DNA of 64,000 bases, taken from contig QORU01000012.1 in assembly GCA_003574785.1 (NCBI GenBank), positions 247,351 through 311,350 on the forward strand. Direction: 5' to 3'. How positions within the stretch are numbered: the first letter of the stretch is position 1; the number at the start of each line of letters is the position of its first letter. This DNA is from Taklimakanibacter deserti (GTDB taxonomy: Bacteria; Pseudomonadota; Alphaproteobacteria; Rhizobiales; Aestuariivirgaceae). Below, one piece after another: positions 9,806-19,051 of the stretch. The notes beneath the pieces were generated by a model that saw nothing but the letters and a program-made list of their open reading frames with translations, ran no database searches and was not told the DNA's origin. The translations under genes were made by a program, and so were the position numbers.

Positions 9806-10867
9806 GTGAGCGCGATTGAGACCGAAGCGTCGCGCGGCGGCGCTCGTGCCGTCGCCATCGCCTCGGTGATCGGCCGGTTCATCGTCATCGCGATCACGAC
9901 CTATCTGGGTCTGCTCGCTGTGACGTTCTTTATCGGCCGCGTCATCCCGATCGATCCGGTGCTGGCGGTACTGGGTGATCGTGCCCGCCCGGATGTCGTC
10001 GAGCGCACGCGCCGCGAAATGGGCCTCGACCTGCCGCTCGTCCAGCAGTTCTATATCTATCTGAAGAATGCGCTCAGCGGCGATTTCGGCAATTCGGTCC
10101 TGACCACCAATCCGGTGATGACCGACATTCGTCGCGCCTTTCCGGCGACGATCGAGCTGGCGACGCTCGGGACGCTGATCGGCTCCGTGCTCGGCGTGCC
10201 GCTCGGCGTGCTGGCCGCCGTCAAGCGCGGCAGCCTCGTCGATCAGGTCGTCAGGCTCATCGGCCTCATCGGCTATTCGGTGCCGATCTTCTGGCTGGCG
10301 CTTCTGGCGCTGGTCCTGTTTTACGCCAAGCTCAAATGGGTCGCTTTCCCCGGCCGCATCGACGTCGTCTATGAATACAGCTTCACGCCGGTCACCGGTT
10401 TCTATCTTCTCGATTCGGCGCTGCAGGGCCAGTGGGACGTGTTTCGCGATGTCTTTCGCCACATCATCCTCCCGGCTTCGCTGCTCGGCTATTTTTCCCT
10501 CGCTTATATCAGCCGCATGACGCGCTCCTTCATGCTGAACGAGCTCGCCCAGGAATATATCGTCGCCGCGCGCGCCAAGGGCCTGTCGGAGACACGGGTC
10601 ATCTGGGGCCATGCCTTGCGCAACGCGGCGGTGCCGATGGTCACCGTCATCGCGCTCTCTTATGCCGGGCTCTTGGAAGGCTCGGTTTTGACCGAGACGG
10701 TCTTTTCCTGGCCGGGCATCGGTCTCTACATCACCAACTCGCTGCAGAATGCCGATATGAACGCCGTCCTCGGCGGCACGATCATCATCGGCTCGGTCTT
10801 CATCGGCATAAATCTCCTGTCGGACCTGCTCTACCGGCTCCTCGATCCAAGGACGAAAGTGGGATGA
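9806..10867 (+). CDS. Peptide-type ABC transporter permease (DppB-like)
   Basis: Inner-membrane permease of 353 aa, BPD_transp_1 class, six predicted helices. The EAA loop reads EYIVAARAKGLSETRVIWGH (about 248-267). The GTG start at 9806 lies 17 nt after the binding-protein stop. Typical DppB features such as LGLDLPLVQQFYIYLKNALSGDFG are present (with MGLDLP). It would pair with the product of 10864-11781. Confidence 0.88.
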   Translation: MSAIETEASRGGARAVAIASVIGRFIVIAITTYLGLLAVTFFIGRVIPIDPVLAVLGDRARPDVVERTRREMGLDLPLVQQFYIYLKNALSGDFGNSVLTTNPVMTDIRRAFPATIELATLGTLIGSVLGVPLGVLAAVKRGSLVDQVVRLIGLIGYSVPIFWLALLALVLFYAKLKWVAFPGRIDVVYEYSFTPVTGFYLLDSALQGQWDVFRDVFRHIILPASLLGYFSLAYISRMTRSFMLNELAQEYIVAARAKGLSETRVIWGHALRNAAVPMVTVIALSYAGLLEGSVLTETVFSWPGIGLYITNSLQNADMNAVLGGTIIIGSVFIGINLLSDLLYRLLDPRTKVG

Positions 10868-11781
10868 GCGAGATCGGCCAGACGCGGCGCGATTGGCTCC
10901 TCAGCGAGCGGCCGCAGTCGCGCCTCCAGGCCAGGCTCGGCCGCGCCTATGTGACATGGCGGCGCTTTTCGGCGAACCGCCTGGCGTTGCTCGGTCTCCT
11001 CATCATCATCGCCTTGCTGGTCGTGGCGGCCCTCGCCCCGATGCTGGCGCCCTATTCGCCGGTCGTCGGCGATCTCAAGAACGCGCGGCTTCTGCCGCCG
11101 GGTCCTGAGCATTGGTTCGGCACCGACGATCTCGGCCGCGATATCTTTTCGCGCATCATCTACGGCTCGCGCTGGACTCTTTATGTAGTGGTGCTCGTCG
11201 CCATCATCGCCGCCCCCATCGGCCTCCTGATCGGCACCGTCGCCGGCTATGCCGGCGGCTGGATCGACGCCATTTTGATGCGCGTGACCGACATCTTCCT
11301 GGCTTTCCCGAAACTGATCCTGGCGCTGGCCTTCGTCGCAGCGTTGGGGCCCGGCATCGAGAATGCCGTGCTCGCCATCGCCATCACCTCCTGGCCGCCC
11401 TATGCGCGTATCGCGCGTGCCGAGACTCTGACCGTCCGCAACTCGGATTACATCAAGGCCGTCCAGCTCATGGGCGCCTCGCCGGCGCGCATCGTGCTCC
11501 GGCACATCATGCCGCTCTGCATCTCATCCCTCATCATCCGGGTGACGCTCGACATGGCTGGCATCATCCTCACCGCCGCGGGCCTGGGCTTCCTCGGTCT
11601 CGGCGCCCAGCCGCCGCTGCCGGAATGGGGCGCCATGATCGCCTCGGGCCGCCGCTTCATCCTCGATCAGTGGTGGGTCGCCGGCGCCCCGGGTGCCGCC
11701 ATCCTCATCGTCAGCCTCGGTTTCAACCTGCTGGGCGACGGCTTGCGCGATGCCCTCGATCCGCGGAGCGGCGATCAATGA
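10864..11781 (+). CDS. Peptide-type ABC transporter permease (DppC-like)
   Basis: Second permease, 305 aa. The ATG at 10864 overlaps the previous stop (ATGA), implying coupled translation. The N-terminal oppC-type segment (TWRRFSANRLALLGLLIIIA) is followed by HWFGTDDLGRDIFSRIIYGS, a hallmark of DppC/OppC, and an EAA loop at RNSDYIKAVQLMGASPARIV. The C-terminus GLGFLGLGAQPPLPEWGAMI is also typical. An open reading frame continues upstream in this frame to 10432, but that part overlaps the previous gene and shows no homology. Confidence 0.9.
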   Translation: MSEIGQTRRDWLLSERPQSRLQARLGRAYVTWRRFSANRLALLGLLIIIALLVVAALAPMLAPYSPVVGDLKNARLLPPGPEHWFGTDDLGRDIFSRIIYGSRWTLYVVVLVAIIAAPIGLLIGTVAGYAGGWIDAILMRVTDIFLAFPKLILALAFVAALGPGIENAVLAIAITSWPPYARIARAETLTVRNSDYIKAVQLMGASPARIVLRHIMPLCISSLIIRVTLDMAGIILTAAGLGFLGLGAQPPLPEWGAMIASGRRFILDQWWVAGAPGAAILIVSLGFNLLGDGLRDALDPRSGDQ

Positions 11782-12607
11782 CGAGCCTCCTCGAGGTCGA
11801 TGACCTGCGCGTGACCTTCCCGACGCGAACCGGAATCATCGAGGCGGTTCGCGGTGTTTCCTTTGCGCTCGGCCGCGAACGGCTCGGCATTGTTGGCGAG
11901 TCGGGTTCGGGCAAGTCGCAGACCGGCCGCGCCATCATGGGCCTGTCGCCGCCGCAGGCGATCGTGACCGCGAAGAAGCTCGCCTTCGACCGCATCGACC
12001 TGCTCAGCGTCTCGTCCGCCCAACGCCGGGCGCTGCGCGGCAAGCGCATCGCCATGATCCTCCAGGATGCGAAATATTCGCTCGATCCGGTCATGACCAT
12101 CGGCCGGCAGATCGTCGAGACGCTGCGCGCGCATGAGAAGGTCGGCAAGGCGGAAGCCCGGGAGCGGGCGCTCGCCATGCTGGAGGCGGTGCAGATCCGC
12201 GGGGCGAAGCGCGTCTTCGATCTCCATCCGCATGAGGTTTCGGGCGGCATGGGCCAGCGCGCCATGATCGCCATGATGCTGATCGCCGACCCTGAGCTGA
12301 TGATCGCCGACGAGCCGACCTCGGCGCTCGACGTCACCGTTCAGCTCGAGGTTTTGAGCATTCTCGACAAGCTCGTCGCCGAGCGCGGCATGGGCCTGAT
12401 CTTCATCTCGCATGATCTGCGGCTGGTCTCGTCCTTCTGCGACCGGGTGATCGTGATGTATGCCGGCAAGGTCGTCGAGCAGCTCAAGGCATCCGAGCTC
12501 GGCAACGCAGAGCATCCCTATACGCGGGGCCTTCTCGACTGCATGCCGAAGATCGGAGCCAACCGCCACCCGCTGCCGGTGCTCAACCGCAAGCCGGAAT
12601 GGGCGGC

Positions 12608-12611
<4 letters not shown>
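11778..12611 (+). CDS. Peptide-type ABC transporter ATP-binding protein (DppD-like)
   Basis: Cytoplasmic ATPase, 277 aa. The ATG at 11778 overlaps the permease stop (ATGA). Walker A GESGSGKSQ (about 39-47), signature VSGGMGQRAMIAMML, Walker B LMIADEPTSALD and H-loop FISHDLRLVSSFCD are intact. The C-terminal oligopeptide-transporter tail is short: it ends HPLPVLNRKPEWAA, without the longer extension of about 325-aa DppD proteins. Its signature GGMGQR (usually GGMRQR) is a small variation. Operon partner of 12608-13369. Confidence 0.9.
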
Positions 12612-13369
<758 letters not shown>

Positions 13370-13397
13370 AGCCGGATGAGTTTAGTCCGCCTCACTA

Positions 13398-13509
13398 CCC
13401 TCACCCTGAGGTGGCCGCGAAGCGGCCCTCGAAGGGTGGCAAGCGGCAAGACCGCTGTTCCTGGATCATGCTTCGAGGCTCGCTTCGCTCGCACCTCAGC
13501 ATGAGGGGT
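13398..13509. repeat. Palindromic intergenic element
   Basis: Arms 13398-13439 and 13467-13509 are imperfect reverse complements built on CCCTCA-CTGAGGTG-GCGAAGCG-CCTCGAAG. This sequence type is a familiar dispersed palindrome in rhizobial and Bradyrhizobium-like genomes. It lies just past the stop of the importer operon and may help end or protect its transcript. The rest of 13370-13552 shows nothing else. Confidence 0.75.
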
Positions 13510-13552
13510 GTTTCGGCGGGCCGACTCTTTTCAAGTCATCAGGCTCTAGGGA

Positions 13553-13795
13553 TTACAACTGCCTGACCGCCCTCGCTTGCGTCTTGTCGAGTTCGTCCAA
13601 TGCCCAATCCATCTCGACAAGGTCCTTTTCCCGGGCGTCAGTCAATGAAGACAAGAGTTTCTTGCCTTCGGCACTGTCGACGCCTTGCGCCTCGAGATTC
13701 GTGATGACCGACCGCTGGTGTGAAATCAGTTGATCCCGGCGCGCCGCACGCAGACGAGCCTGTACAAAAATGTCCAACAGAACGGTTTTGTTCAT
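13553..13795 (-). CDS. Small protein of unknown function
   Basis: An 80-aa, largely helical, charged protein (MNKTVLLDIFVQARLRAARR...) with no membrane segment. The ATG at 13795 is preceded by GAGGTG at good spacing, which supports a real gene. The pattern RRDQLISHQRSVITNLEAQG resembles small hypothetical proteins of alphaproteobacteria. No function can be assigned. It lies on the opposite strand between the importer operon and the decayed tail of a second importer ATPase. Confidence 0.6.
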   Translation of the reverse strand: MNKTVLLDIFVQARLRAARRDQLISHQRSVITNLEAQGVDSAEGKKLLSSLTDAREKDLVEMDWALDELDKTQARAVRQL

Positions 13796-13889
13796 GTCGT
13801 CACCTCACGAGGTCTGTGAAGAGTCGAGTTTGATTCATGGTCGCGGCGGTTTCATGACCTAAACCATACAATAATGTAAGAATGCCATC

Positions 13890-13976
13890 GAAAATCAGCG
13901 CGTGGCCAAGAGCTACACCCGCAACCTTCTCAAGGCGAGCAACGGCTTCGACCGCAGCGCGCAGGGGCGCGGTTAG
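13890..13976 (+). pseudogene. Decayed C-terminal tail of a second DppF-like ATPase gene
   Basis: Frame 13890-13976 reads ENQRVAKSYTRNLLKASNGF then DRSAQGRG and a stop, nearly the same as the last 28 residues of the ATPase at 12608-13369. Over the final 78 nt I count 12 differences, eight of them silent third-position changes. The silent bias says the two copies diverged while both were functional and the rest of this copy was lost later. No in-frame upstream ABC motifs remain. Confidence 0.8.
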
Positions 13977-14000
13977 GAGCGGTCGTGTCGAGTGGGTGGC

Positions 14001-14225
14001 TTACGCCTTCTTCAGGAACTCGGTCTTCAGCACCAGGCCTTTGACCTGCTTGGTGTTGCACTCAATTTCACCGGGATTTCCGGTGAGCCGGATATTCTTC
14101 ACAAGCGTGCCCCGCTTGATGGTCTCCGACGTTCCTTTGACCTTGAGATCCTTGATCAATGTTACAGAATCGCCATCCTTGAGCTGATTGCCATTGCTGT
14201 CCCTGACGATGATTTCGTCTGTCAT
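14001..14225 (-). CDS. PhnA/YjdM-like domain protein without zinc ribbon
   Basis: A 74-aa protein matching the C-terminal domain of PhnA (YjdM): IIVRDSNGNQLKDGDSVTLI, KDLKVKGTSETIKRGTLVKN and a basic end LKTEFLKKA. The N-terminal zinc ribbon of full-length PhnA (about 110 aa) is missing, as in many short alphaproteobacterial versions. Despite the name, the family's role in phosphonate use is unproven. Single gene, with the tRNA-Gly upstream. Confidence 0.85.
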   Translation of the reverse strand: MTDEIIVRDSNGNQLKDGDSVTLIKDLKVKGTSETIKRGTLVKNIRLTGNPGEIECNTKQVKGLVLKTEFLKKA

Positions 14226-14300
14226 GTTTTTCCTTTGCAGCCGCAGCCATCTGGCTCAGCGGCCGGGCGACCAGCCATTGCTCGGTCCGGCGTGAAAATT

Positions 14301-14375
14301 TGGAGCGGGCGAAGGGAATCGAACCCTCGACATACAGCTTGGGAAGCTGTCGTTCTACCACTGAACTACGCCCGC
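14301..14375 (-). tRNA. tRNA-Gly (anticodon CCC)
   Basis: The minus strand folds as a cloverleaf: acceptor GCGGGCG with CGCCCGC, D-arm AGTTCAGTGGTAGAAC, anticodon stem ACAGC/GCTGT with loop TTCCCAA (anticodon CCC, reads GGG), T-arm GAGGG-TTCGATT-CCCTT, discriminator T, and an encoded CCA. Length 75 nt with CCA. Base pairing is complete, so it should be functional. Confidence 0.95.
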
Positions 14376-14422
14376 TTGCCGGCCATAGGGATATCGATTT
14401 CGTGAGGCCCCGTCCAGAGGGG

Positions 14423-14854
14423 TCAGGATTTCGCCATCTGGTCGAAGCGGGCGCGGGCCTTTTCCACGCGTGAACGGTTGTGTCGGGCCCAATCGCCGAG
14501 CGCCCTGACCGGGACCAGGAGGTCACGGCCGAGGCTGGTCAATTCGTAATCGACCCGGGGCGGGATGGTGGGGGTGACGGTGCGGGTGACGAAGCCGTCG
14601 CGTTCGAGCCCGCGCAAGGTAGTGGTCAGCATCTTCTGCGAGATGCCGCCGATGAGCCGGCGCAATTCGCTGAAGCGCATCGCCCCGTCGCCGAGCAGGC
14701 TCACCACCAGCACGCTCCATTTGTCGCCGACGCGCGCCAGGATCTCGTTCACCGAGCGGCAGTCCGAGGGCATGTCGCCATTGATGCGCGCCTCGGCATA
14801 GATCTCCCTGAAGCGTTGGGGTTCGGCGGGGAGTTTCAGGATCCTTGGTTTCAC
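14423..14854 (-). CDS. HxlR family transcriptional regulator
   Basis: Winged-helix regulator of the HxlR/DUF24 family. The core CRSVNEILARVGDKWSVLVV, ELRRLIGGISQKMLTTTLRG and DGFVTRTVTPTIPPRVDYEL is characteristic, and the single cysteine before the first helix is the redox-sensing position in some members. I place the start at GTG 14854, which has GGAG at suitable spacing (143 aa). GTG 14908 (161 aa) and ATG 14773 (116 aa) are alternatives. It is divergent from the FMN reductase gene, a common HxlR target arrangement in quinone/aldehyde stress. Confidence 0.87.
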   Translation of the reverse strand: MKPRILKLPAEPQRFREIYAEARINGDMPSDCRSVNEILARVGDKWSVLVVSLLGDGAMRFSELRRLIGGISQKMLTTTLRGLERDGFVTRTVTPTIPPRVDYELTSLGRDLLVPVRALGDWARHNRSRVEKARARFDQMAKS

Positions 14855-14950
14855 GAAAGTGACTCCGGTTTCGAAAAAGTGCCGTCTTGTGCAGGTTTTG
14901 ACAGTCACTCATATAGCGCAAGTCACCAATAGATACCATGAGGGAAGCCC

Positions 14951-15529
14951 ATGCGGAATGTCGCGGTATTCGTCGGAAGCCTGCGCAACGGATCGATCAA
15001 TCAAAAGCTCGCCAAAGCGCTGGCGAAGCTCGGGCGCGGGCAGTTCGCCTTCACCTTCGTCGAACTGGGCGACCTGCCGATGTTCAATCAGGACCTGGAA
15101 GCGAACCTTCCCTCGAGCGTCGTGCGCATGAAGGAAGAGATCGTGGCGGCGGATGCGGTCCTGTTCGTGACGCCCGAGCATAACCGCTCCATCCCGGCGG
15201 TGCTCAAGAACGCCATCGACTGGGGCACCAGGCCCTGGGGCCAGAATTCATGGGCCGGCAAGCCCGGCTCGATCATCGGCACGAGTCCCGGCAATGTCGG
15301 CACCGCCGCAGGGCAGGCGCATCTGCGCAGCGTGATGACCGTGCTCGACGTGGTGCTCTTGGGCCAGCCCGAAGTCTATTTCGTGACGACGCCCGGCCTC
15401 ATCGACGACAATGACGACATCACCGATGATGCGACGCGCCAGTTCCTCGAAGGCTATCTCGCGCGCTTCGCAACCTGGATCGACCAGGTCACGCAATATG
15501 AGGAGAAGGTCCGGCAGAAGGTTGCTTGA
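14951..15529 (+). CDS. NADPH-dependent FMN reductase (ChrR/azoreductase-like)
   Basis: Flavodoxin-fold oxidoreductase of 192 aa, cytosolic, reducing quinones, azo dyes or chromate with NAD(P)H. Family motifs: VFVGSLRNGSINQKLAKAL (FMN phosphate loop, about 6-24), LPMFNQDLE, VTPEHNRSIPAVLKNAIDW (about 75-93) and GTSPGNVGTAAGQAHLRSVM. It is divergent from the HxlR gene and probably controlled by it. Confidence 0.9.
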   Translation: MRNVAVFVGSLRNGSINQKLAKALAKLGRGQFAFTFVELGDLPMFNQDLEANLPSSVVRMKEEIVAADAVLFVTPEHNRSIPAVLKNAIDWGTRPWGQNSWAGKPGSIIGTSPGNVGTAAGQAHLRSVMTVLDVVLLGQPEVYFVTTPGLIDDNDDITDDATRQFLEGYLARFATWIDQVTQYEEKVRQKVA

Positions 15530-15539
15530 TTCGCGCTAG

Positions 15540-17306
15540 CTATTCCGCGGCCTCGAACCTTGCGCGCAAATCTTCTGCCCGGAGCTTTTTCGCGACGGCT
15601 GCCTCGCCGCCTGATGTCTCAGTGAACATCGCGAGCGTCTCGAAGTCATCCGCCGCCGGAGGCATGATCGCGGTATCGGTATATACAGCGCGGTTTGGAT
15701 CGCGCATCACGCGCCGATAAATGCGGTTGGCTTTACGGACCATCATGAGATAGCGATAGGCTTTCGCGATGATCTCGGCGGCATATTTGGGATAGAAGAC
15801 GAAAGGGCTCTCGAGCGGCAGGCTTGGGCGCCGGTCGATGCGATACTTTCGTCGAAAGAAGCCCCCTTCCAGAGGGTGCAGCCCCTCGATCTGGAACATG
15901 AGGGAAAACCACATCATGACGCGCATTTTCCCTCCGGGCCGCCCCTTGGGGACGCAAGCCGCGCGCCGGATCACCGTCTCGAGATGTTCCGGGGTATAAT
16001 AGGAAGCCCAGGCTTCACGATAGACCTGGTCCCATTCGGCATCCGACATCTTCTCATGATGGGTCACCCGATGATGAAGGTCATATTTGTTGAGATCCGG
16101 GTCCATCCACCGGCCATCGCCAAGCAGGTTCTTGTGATCCTCCGAGCCTGGCAGCGGTGTCAGAAAGTTGAACTCCAAAAGATCGATCGGCAATTCGCGC
16201 TTGATGATTTCGACGTCGCGCAGAATCGATTCCCGCGTATCATTGGGGAAGCCCAGAATATATCCGGCATAGGTCGTGGCGCCATGAGCTCGCCATGCCT
16301 GAAGCATGAGCCGGTAATCGGTGATCTTGTTCTGGCGTTTTTTGGCGGCCAACAGATTATCGGGATTGATGTTCTCGAGCCCGATGAAGACCCGGGTCAC
16401 CCCGGCACGGCACGCCTTCTCTATGAAGCGCGGAATCCGATGGCACAGCGTGTCGACCTGGATGATGAGCTTGATCTTGAGGCCCTCCCCCTCGCGCAGC
16501 GAGATGAGACGATCGAAGAGCGGTTCCCACTCTCTATTGCGGGCGAAATTGTCATCGGTGATGAAGAAACAGTGGATGCCCTGGCGGGCATTGTCGCGAA
16601 TGATCCTTTCGAGGTCGTCGGGGGTACGGAATCGGCTCTTGCGGCCCTGGACGTTGATGATCGTGCAGAACGAGCATTGAAAGGGACAGCCGCGGCCAAG
16701 ATCGAAGCTTGAAAAATGCCCGCGCGTGCGCCGCACGGCTTCCGCCGGGAGGATCGGCACGGGCTGACCTTCGAGCGCCGGCAAGTGCTTCATATGGTTG
16801 TAGAGGGGCTTGAGCGAACCGGCATGAGCATCGCGCAGCAGTTCATCGAGCGCGCCATCCTCCGCCTCTCCGGCGAAGATCGAAATCCCCATGTCCTGCG
16901 CTTGGCGGATTTCGGCGGGCAGCTCGGGCAGCATGGCAAGACATCCCGACACATGAAAGCCGCCGATGGCGACCGCTAGCCCTTCTTTGAGAAAGGGTCT
17001 CGCCAGATCGATCGCGCGGTTGAACTGGTTGGATTGCACACCGATCAAAGCGACGAGAGCCTGCCCGCTTTGTCTGCGAATCTTGCGAATGATTGCCTTG
17101 GGCTTGATGCGTGTATTGGTTTCATCGAGGGTAACGAGGCGGAGATCGACGTCTGGGCCGAGAACCTGCCGGCGGCGGCAGTCAAGAGCAAGACCGTTGA
17201 CGGCCGCCAGCGTGTTCGCAGGGATTTCCGAACGGATCCATTGGATCGGATAGCCATCGTCGTCATAGTGCGACGGTTTGATCATCACGAGGTGAAACGA
17301 CCGCAT
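15540..17306 (-). CDS. Radical SAM protein with degenerate B12-binding-like N-terminus
   Basis: A 588-aa radical SAM enzyme. The N-terminal part (1-180) has the fold pattern of a cobalamin-binding domain, with TLDETNTRIKP, VALIGVQSNQFNRAIDLA and VAIGGFHVSG, but no clear DxHxxG B12 ligand motif. The radical SAM core starts at about residue 205 with RGCPFQCSFCTIINVQGR, giving the CxxxCxxC cluster site, and continues with ITDDNFARNREWEPLFDRLI and VFIGLENINPDNLLAAKK. The C-terminal about 150 residues are basic and specific to this subfamily. The reaction is unknown. Transcribed alone. Confidence 0.85.
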   Translation of the reverse strand: MRSFHLVMIKPSHYDDDGYPIQWIRSEIPANTLAAVNGLALDCRRRQVLGPDVDLRLVTLDETNTRIKPKAIIRKIRRQSGQALVALIGVQSNQFNRAIDLARPFLKEGLAVAIGGFHVSGCLAMLPELPAEIRQAQDMGISIFAGEAEDGALDELLRDAHAGSLKPLYNHMKHLPALEGQPVPILPAEAVRRTRGHFSSFDLGRGCPFQCSFCTIINVQGRKSRFRTPDDLERIIRDNARQGIHCFFITDDNFARNREWEPLFDRLISLREGEGLKIKLIIQVDTLCHRIPRFIEKACRAGVTRVFIGLENINPDNLLAAKKRQNKITDYRLMLQAWRAHGATTYAGYILGFPNDTRESILRDVEIIKRELPIDLLEFNFLTPLPGSEDHKNLLGDGRWMDPDLNKYDLHHRVTHHEKMSDAEWDQVYREAWASYYTPEHLETVIRRAACVPKGRPGGKMRVMMWFSLMFQIEGLHPLEGGFFRRKYRIDRRPSLPLESPFVFYPKYAAEIIAKAYRYLMMVRKANRIYRRVMRDPNRAVYTDTAIMPPAADDFETLAMFTETSGGEAAVAKKLRAEDLRARFEAAE

Positions 17307-17444
17307 CGCGACTCCCCTGGAGCTGACTTATGGCCGGAAAAATTGGCAATCGCAGTCGTAGCGTGGGGCCTGTGCAGCCTCGTCTCGCCGGTATCAGCCC
17401 GGATTCATTGACGCGCTGCCGTGACAGCCTGATGAACGCGGTGC

Positions 17445-18569
17445 CTAAGGCACGAACGGCTTGAAGTGCTTGGAGAGCTTCAGGCCCTGGCGCTGGTAGT
17501 TCGAGCCGATGCCCTGGCCGTAGACCTGGTCCGGCGCTTCCGTCAGCGGCTCGTAGATGAGCCTGCCGATAATCTGCCCGTCCTCCAGGATGAAGGGCAC
17601 TTCATGCGAGCGCACTTCCAGCACCGCGCGCGCTCCCTCGCCGCCCCCCGACTGGTGGCCGAAGCCCGGATCGAAGAAGCCGGCATAATGCACGCGGAAC
17701 TCGCCGACCAGCGGGTTGAACGGCACCATCTCGGCGGCATGCGTCGGCGGCACCCTGACCGCCTCCTTGGAGGCGAGGATATAGAACTGGTCGGGATCGA
17801 GGATCAAAGAGCCCTTCTGCCAGATCGGCTCCCAGTAATCGCCGACGTCGAGTGCCCCCACCTTGTCGACATCGATGAGGCCCGAATGCCTTTTGGCGCG
17901 GAAGCCGACGGGCTGGCCGTGGGGCTGGCCCGAGAGATCGACCGAGAGCGCGATGCCGTTGTCGATATTGGCTGTCTCGCTCGAGATCAGGGCCTCGCTC
18001 TCATGCAGCATGGCGATGATCTCATCGGAGGCGAGCGGCGGGCCTGAGCGGAAGCGGATCTGCGAGAGCCTGGAGCCGGTGCGCGCCAGGATGGAGAAGC
18101 TCCGGGGCGAGATCTCGGCATAGAGCGGGCCGTCATAGGCTTCCGGGATCTTGTCGAATTCGCGCGCCTCATCGGCGATGACGCGGGTGAAGATGTCGAG
18201 CCGTCCGGTCGAGCTCTTAGGGTTCGCCGCGGCCGAGATGCCTTGCGGCAGCTTCAGGGACTCGAGAAGCGGCACGATATAGACGCAGCCCGCCTCGAAG
18301 ACCGCTCCCTGGGCGAGGGAGAATTTGTGCAGCTGCAGCTTCTCCAGGCGCTCGGCGACGGTGATGCCGGGACCGGGCAGGAAGGACGCCCTGACCCGAT
18401 AGGCCCATTCGCCGAGCCTCAGATCGAGGCTTGCCGGCTGGATCTGGCCCTCCGCCAGGGGCCGGCCGGGGTCGATGAAGCCCTTGTCGCAAAAATCGAG
18501 AAGCGCCCGCGCGGGCAGGATTCCCCGGGGCAGTTGGGCAGCGGTGGGCTTACGTTGCGGCTGCGGCAT
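17445..18569 (-). CDS. dcd: dCTP deaminase, long alphaproteobacterial form
   Basis: 2'-deoxycytidine 5'-triphosphate deaminase, producing dUTP for dTMP synthesis. The protein is about twice the length of E. coli Dcd because it contains two dUTPase-like repeats: one with ANPKSSTGRLDIFTRVI (about 140) and one with HYAGFFDPGFG and LEVRSHEVPFILEDGQIIG near the end. I choose the ATG at 18569 (374 aa, close to the usual length of about 370); an upstream ATG at 18638 would add 23 residues. It is divergent from apaG. Confidence 0.88.
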   Translation of the reverse strand: MPQPQRKPTAAQLPRGILPARALLDFCDKGFIDPGRPLAEGQIQPASLDLRLGEWAYRVRASFLPGPGITVAERLEKLQLHKFSLAQGAVFEAGCVYIVPLLESLKLPQGISAAANPKSSTGRLDIFTRVIADEAREFDKIPEAYDGPLYAEISPRSFSILARTGSRLSQIRFRSGPPLASDEIIAMLHESEALISSETANIDNGIALSVDLSGQPHGQPVGFRAKRHSGLIDVDKVGALDVGDYWEPIWQKGSLILDPDQFYILASKEAVRVPPTHAAEMVPFNPLVGEFRVHYAGFFDPGFGHQSGGGEGARAVLEVRSHEVPFILEDGQIIGRLIYEPLTEAPDQVYGQGIGSNYQRQGLKLSKHFKPFVP

Positions 18570-18654
18570 GGCGTTATTGAGGGGTTTTGGCGGCTTTAGG
18601 CAAGCGTTATCTGAGGCCAGTGGAAAACCCGAAGACATCGTCTAAACTGTCGCC

Positions 18655-19047
18655 ATGTATGAAAGCGTAACCCGCAATATCCGTGTCGTCGTGCGGCCGA
18701 AATATCTGCAGAGCCAGTCGCGCCCGGAAGATGACCATTTCGTCTGGGCCTATACGATCGCCATCGCCAATCTGGGCACGGAGATCGTCACCTTGCGCTC
18801 GCGCCATTGGCGGATCACCGATGACCGCGGCAAGCTGCAGGAAGTGAGAGGCGAAGGCGTGGTCGGCGAGCAGCCGACCCTGGCGCCCGGCAAGAGCTTC
18901 GAATATACCTCCGCCGTTCCGCTGTCGACGCCCTCGGGCTTCATGGTCGGAACCTATCAGATGGAGACGTCGAGCGGCGAACGCTTCGATGTCGACATTC
19001 CCGCCTTCTCGCTCGATTCCCCGCAATCCCACCGGCTGATCAACTGA
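18655..19047 (+). CDS. apaG: ApaG domain protein
   Basis: ApaG/CorD protein, 130 aa, a fibronectin-III-like fold of uncertain role. Typical segments are IRVVVRPKYLQSQSRPEDDH (about 8-27), WAYTIAIANLG, LRSRHWRITD, and VVGEQPTLAPGKSFEYTSAV with GTYQME. The gene precedes argE by 4 nt and sits in the apaG-arginine-hslO neighbourhood seen in many rhizobia. Confidence 0.95.
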   Translation: MYESVTRNIRVVVRPKYLQSQSRPEDDHFVWAYTIAIANLGTEIVTLRSRHWRITDDRGKLQEVRGEGVVGEQPTLAPGKSFEYTSAVPLSTPSGFMVGTYQMETSSGERFDVDIPAFSLDSPQSHRLIN

Positions 19048-19051
19048 CCTC

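Noticed and set aside
14895..14950. Direct repeat AGTCAC (14903 and 14921) as a HxlR operator
   Set aside because: Only six bases long, and the second copy is not placed relative to a convincing -10 element; too weak to list.
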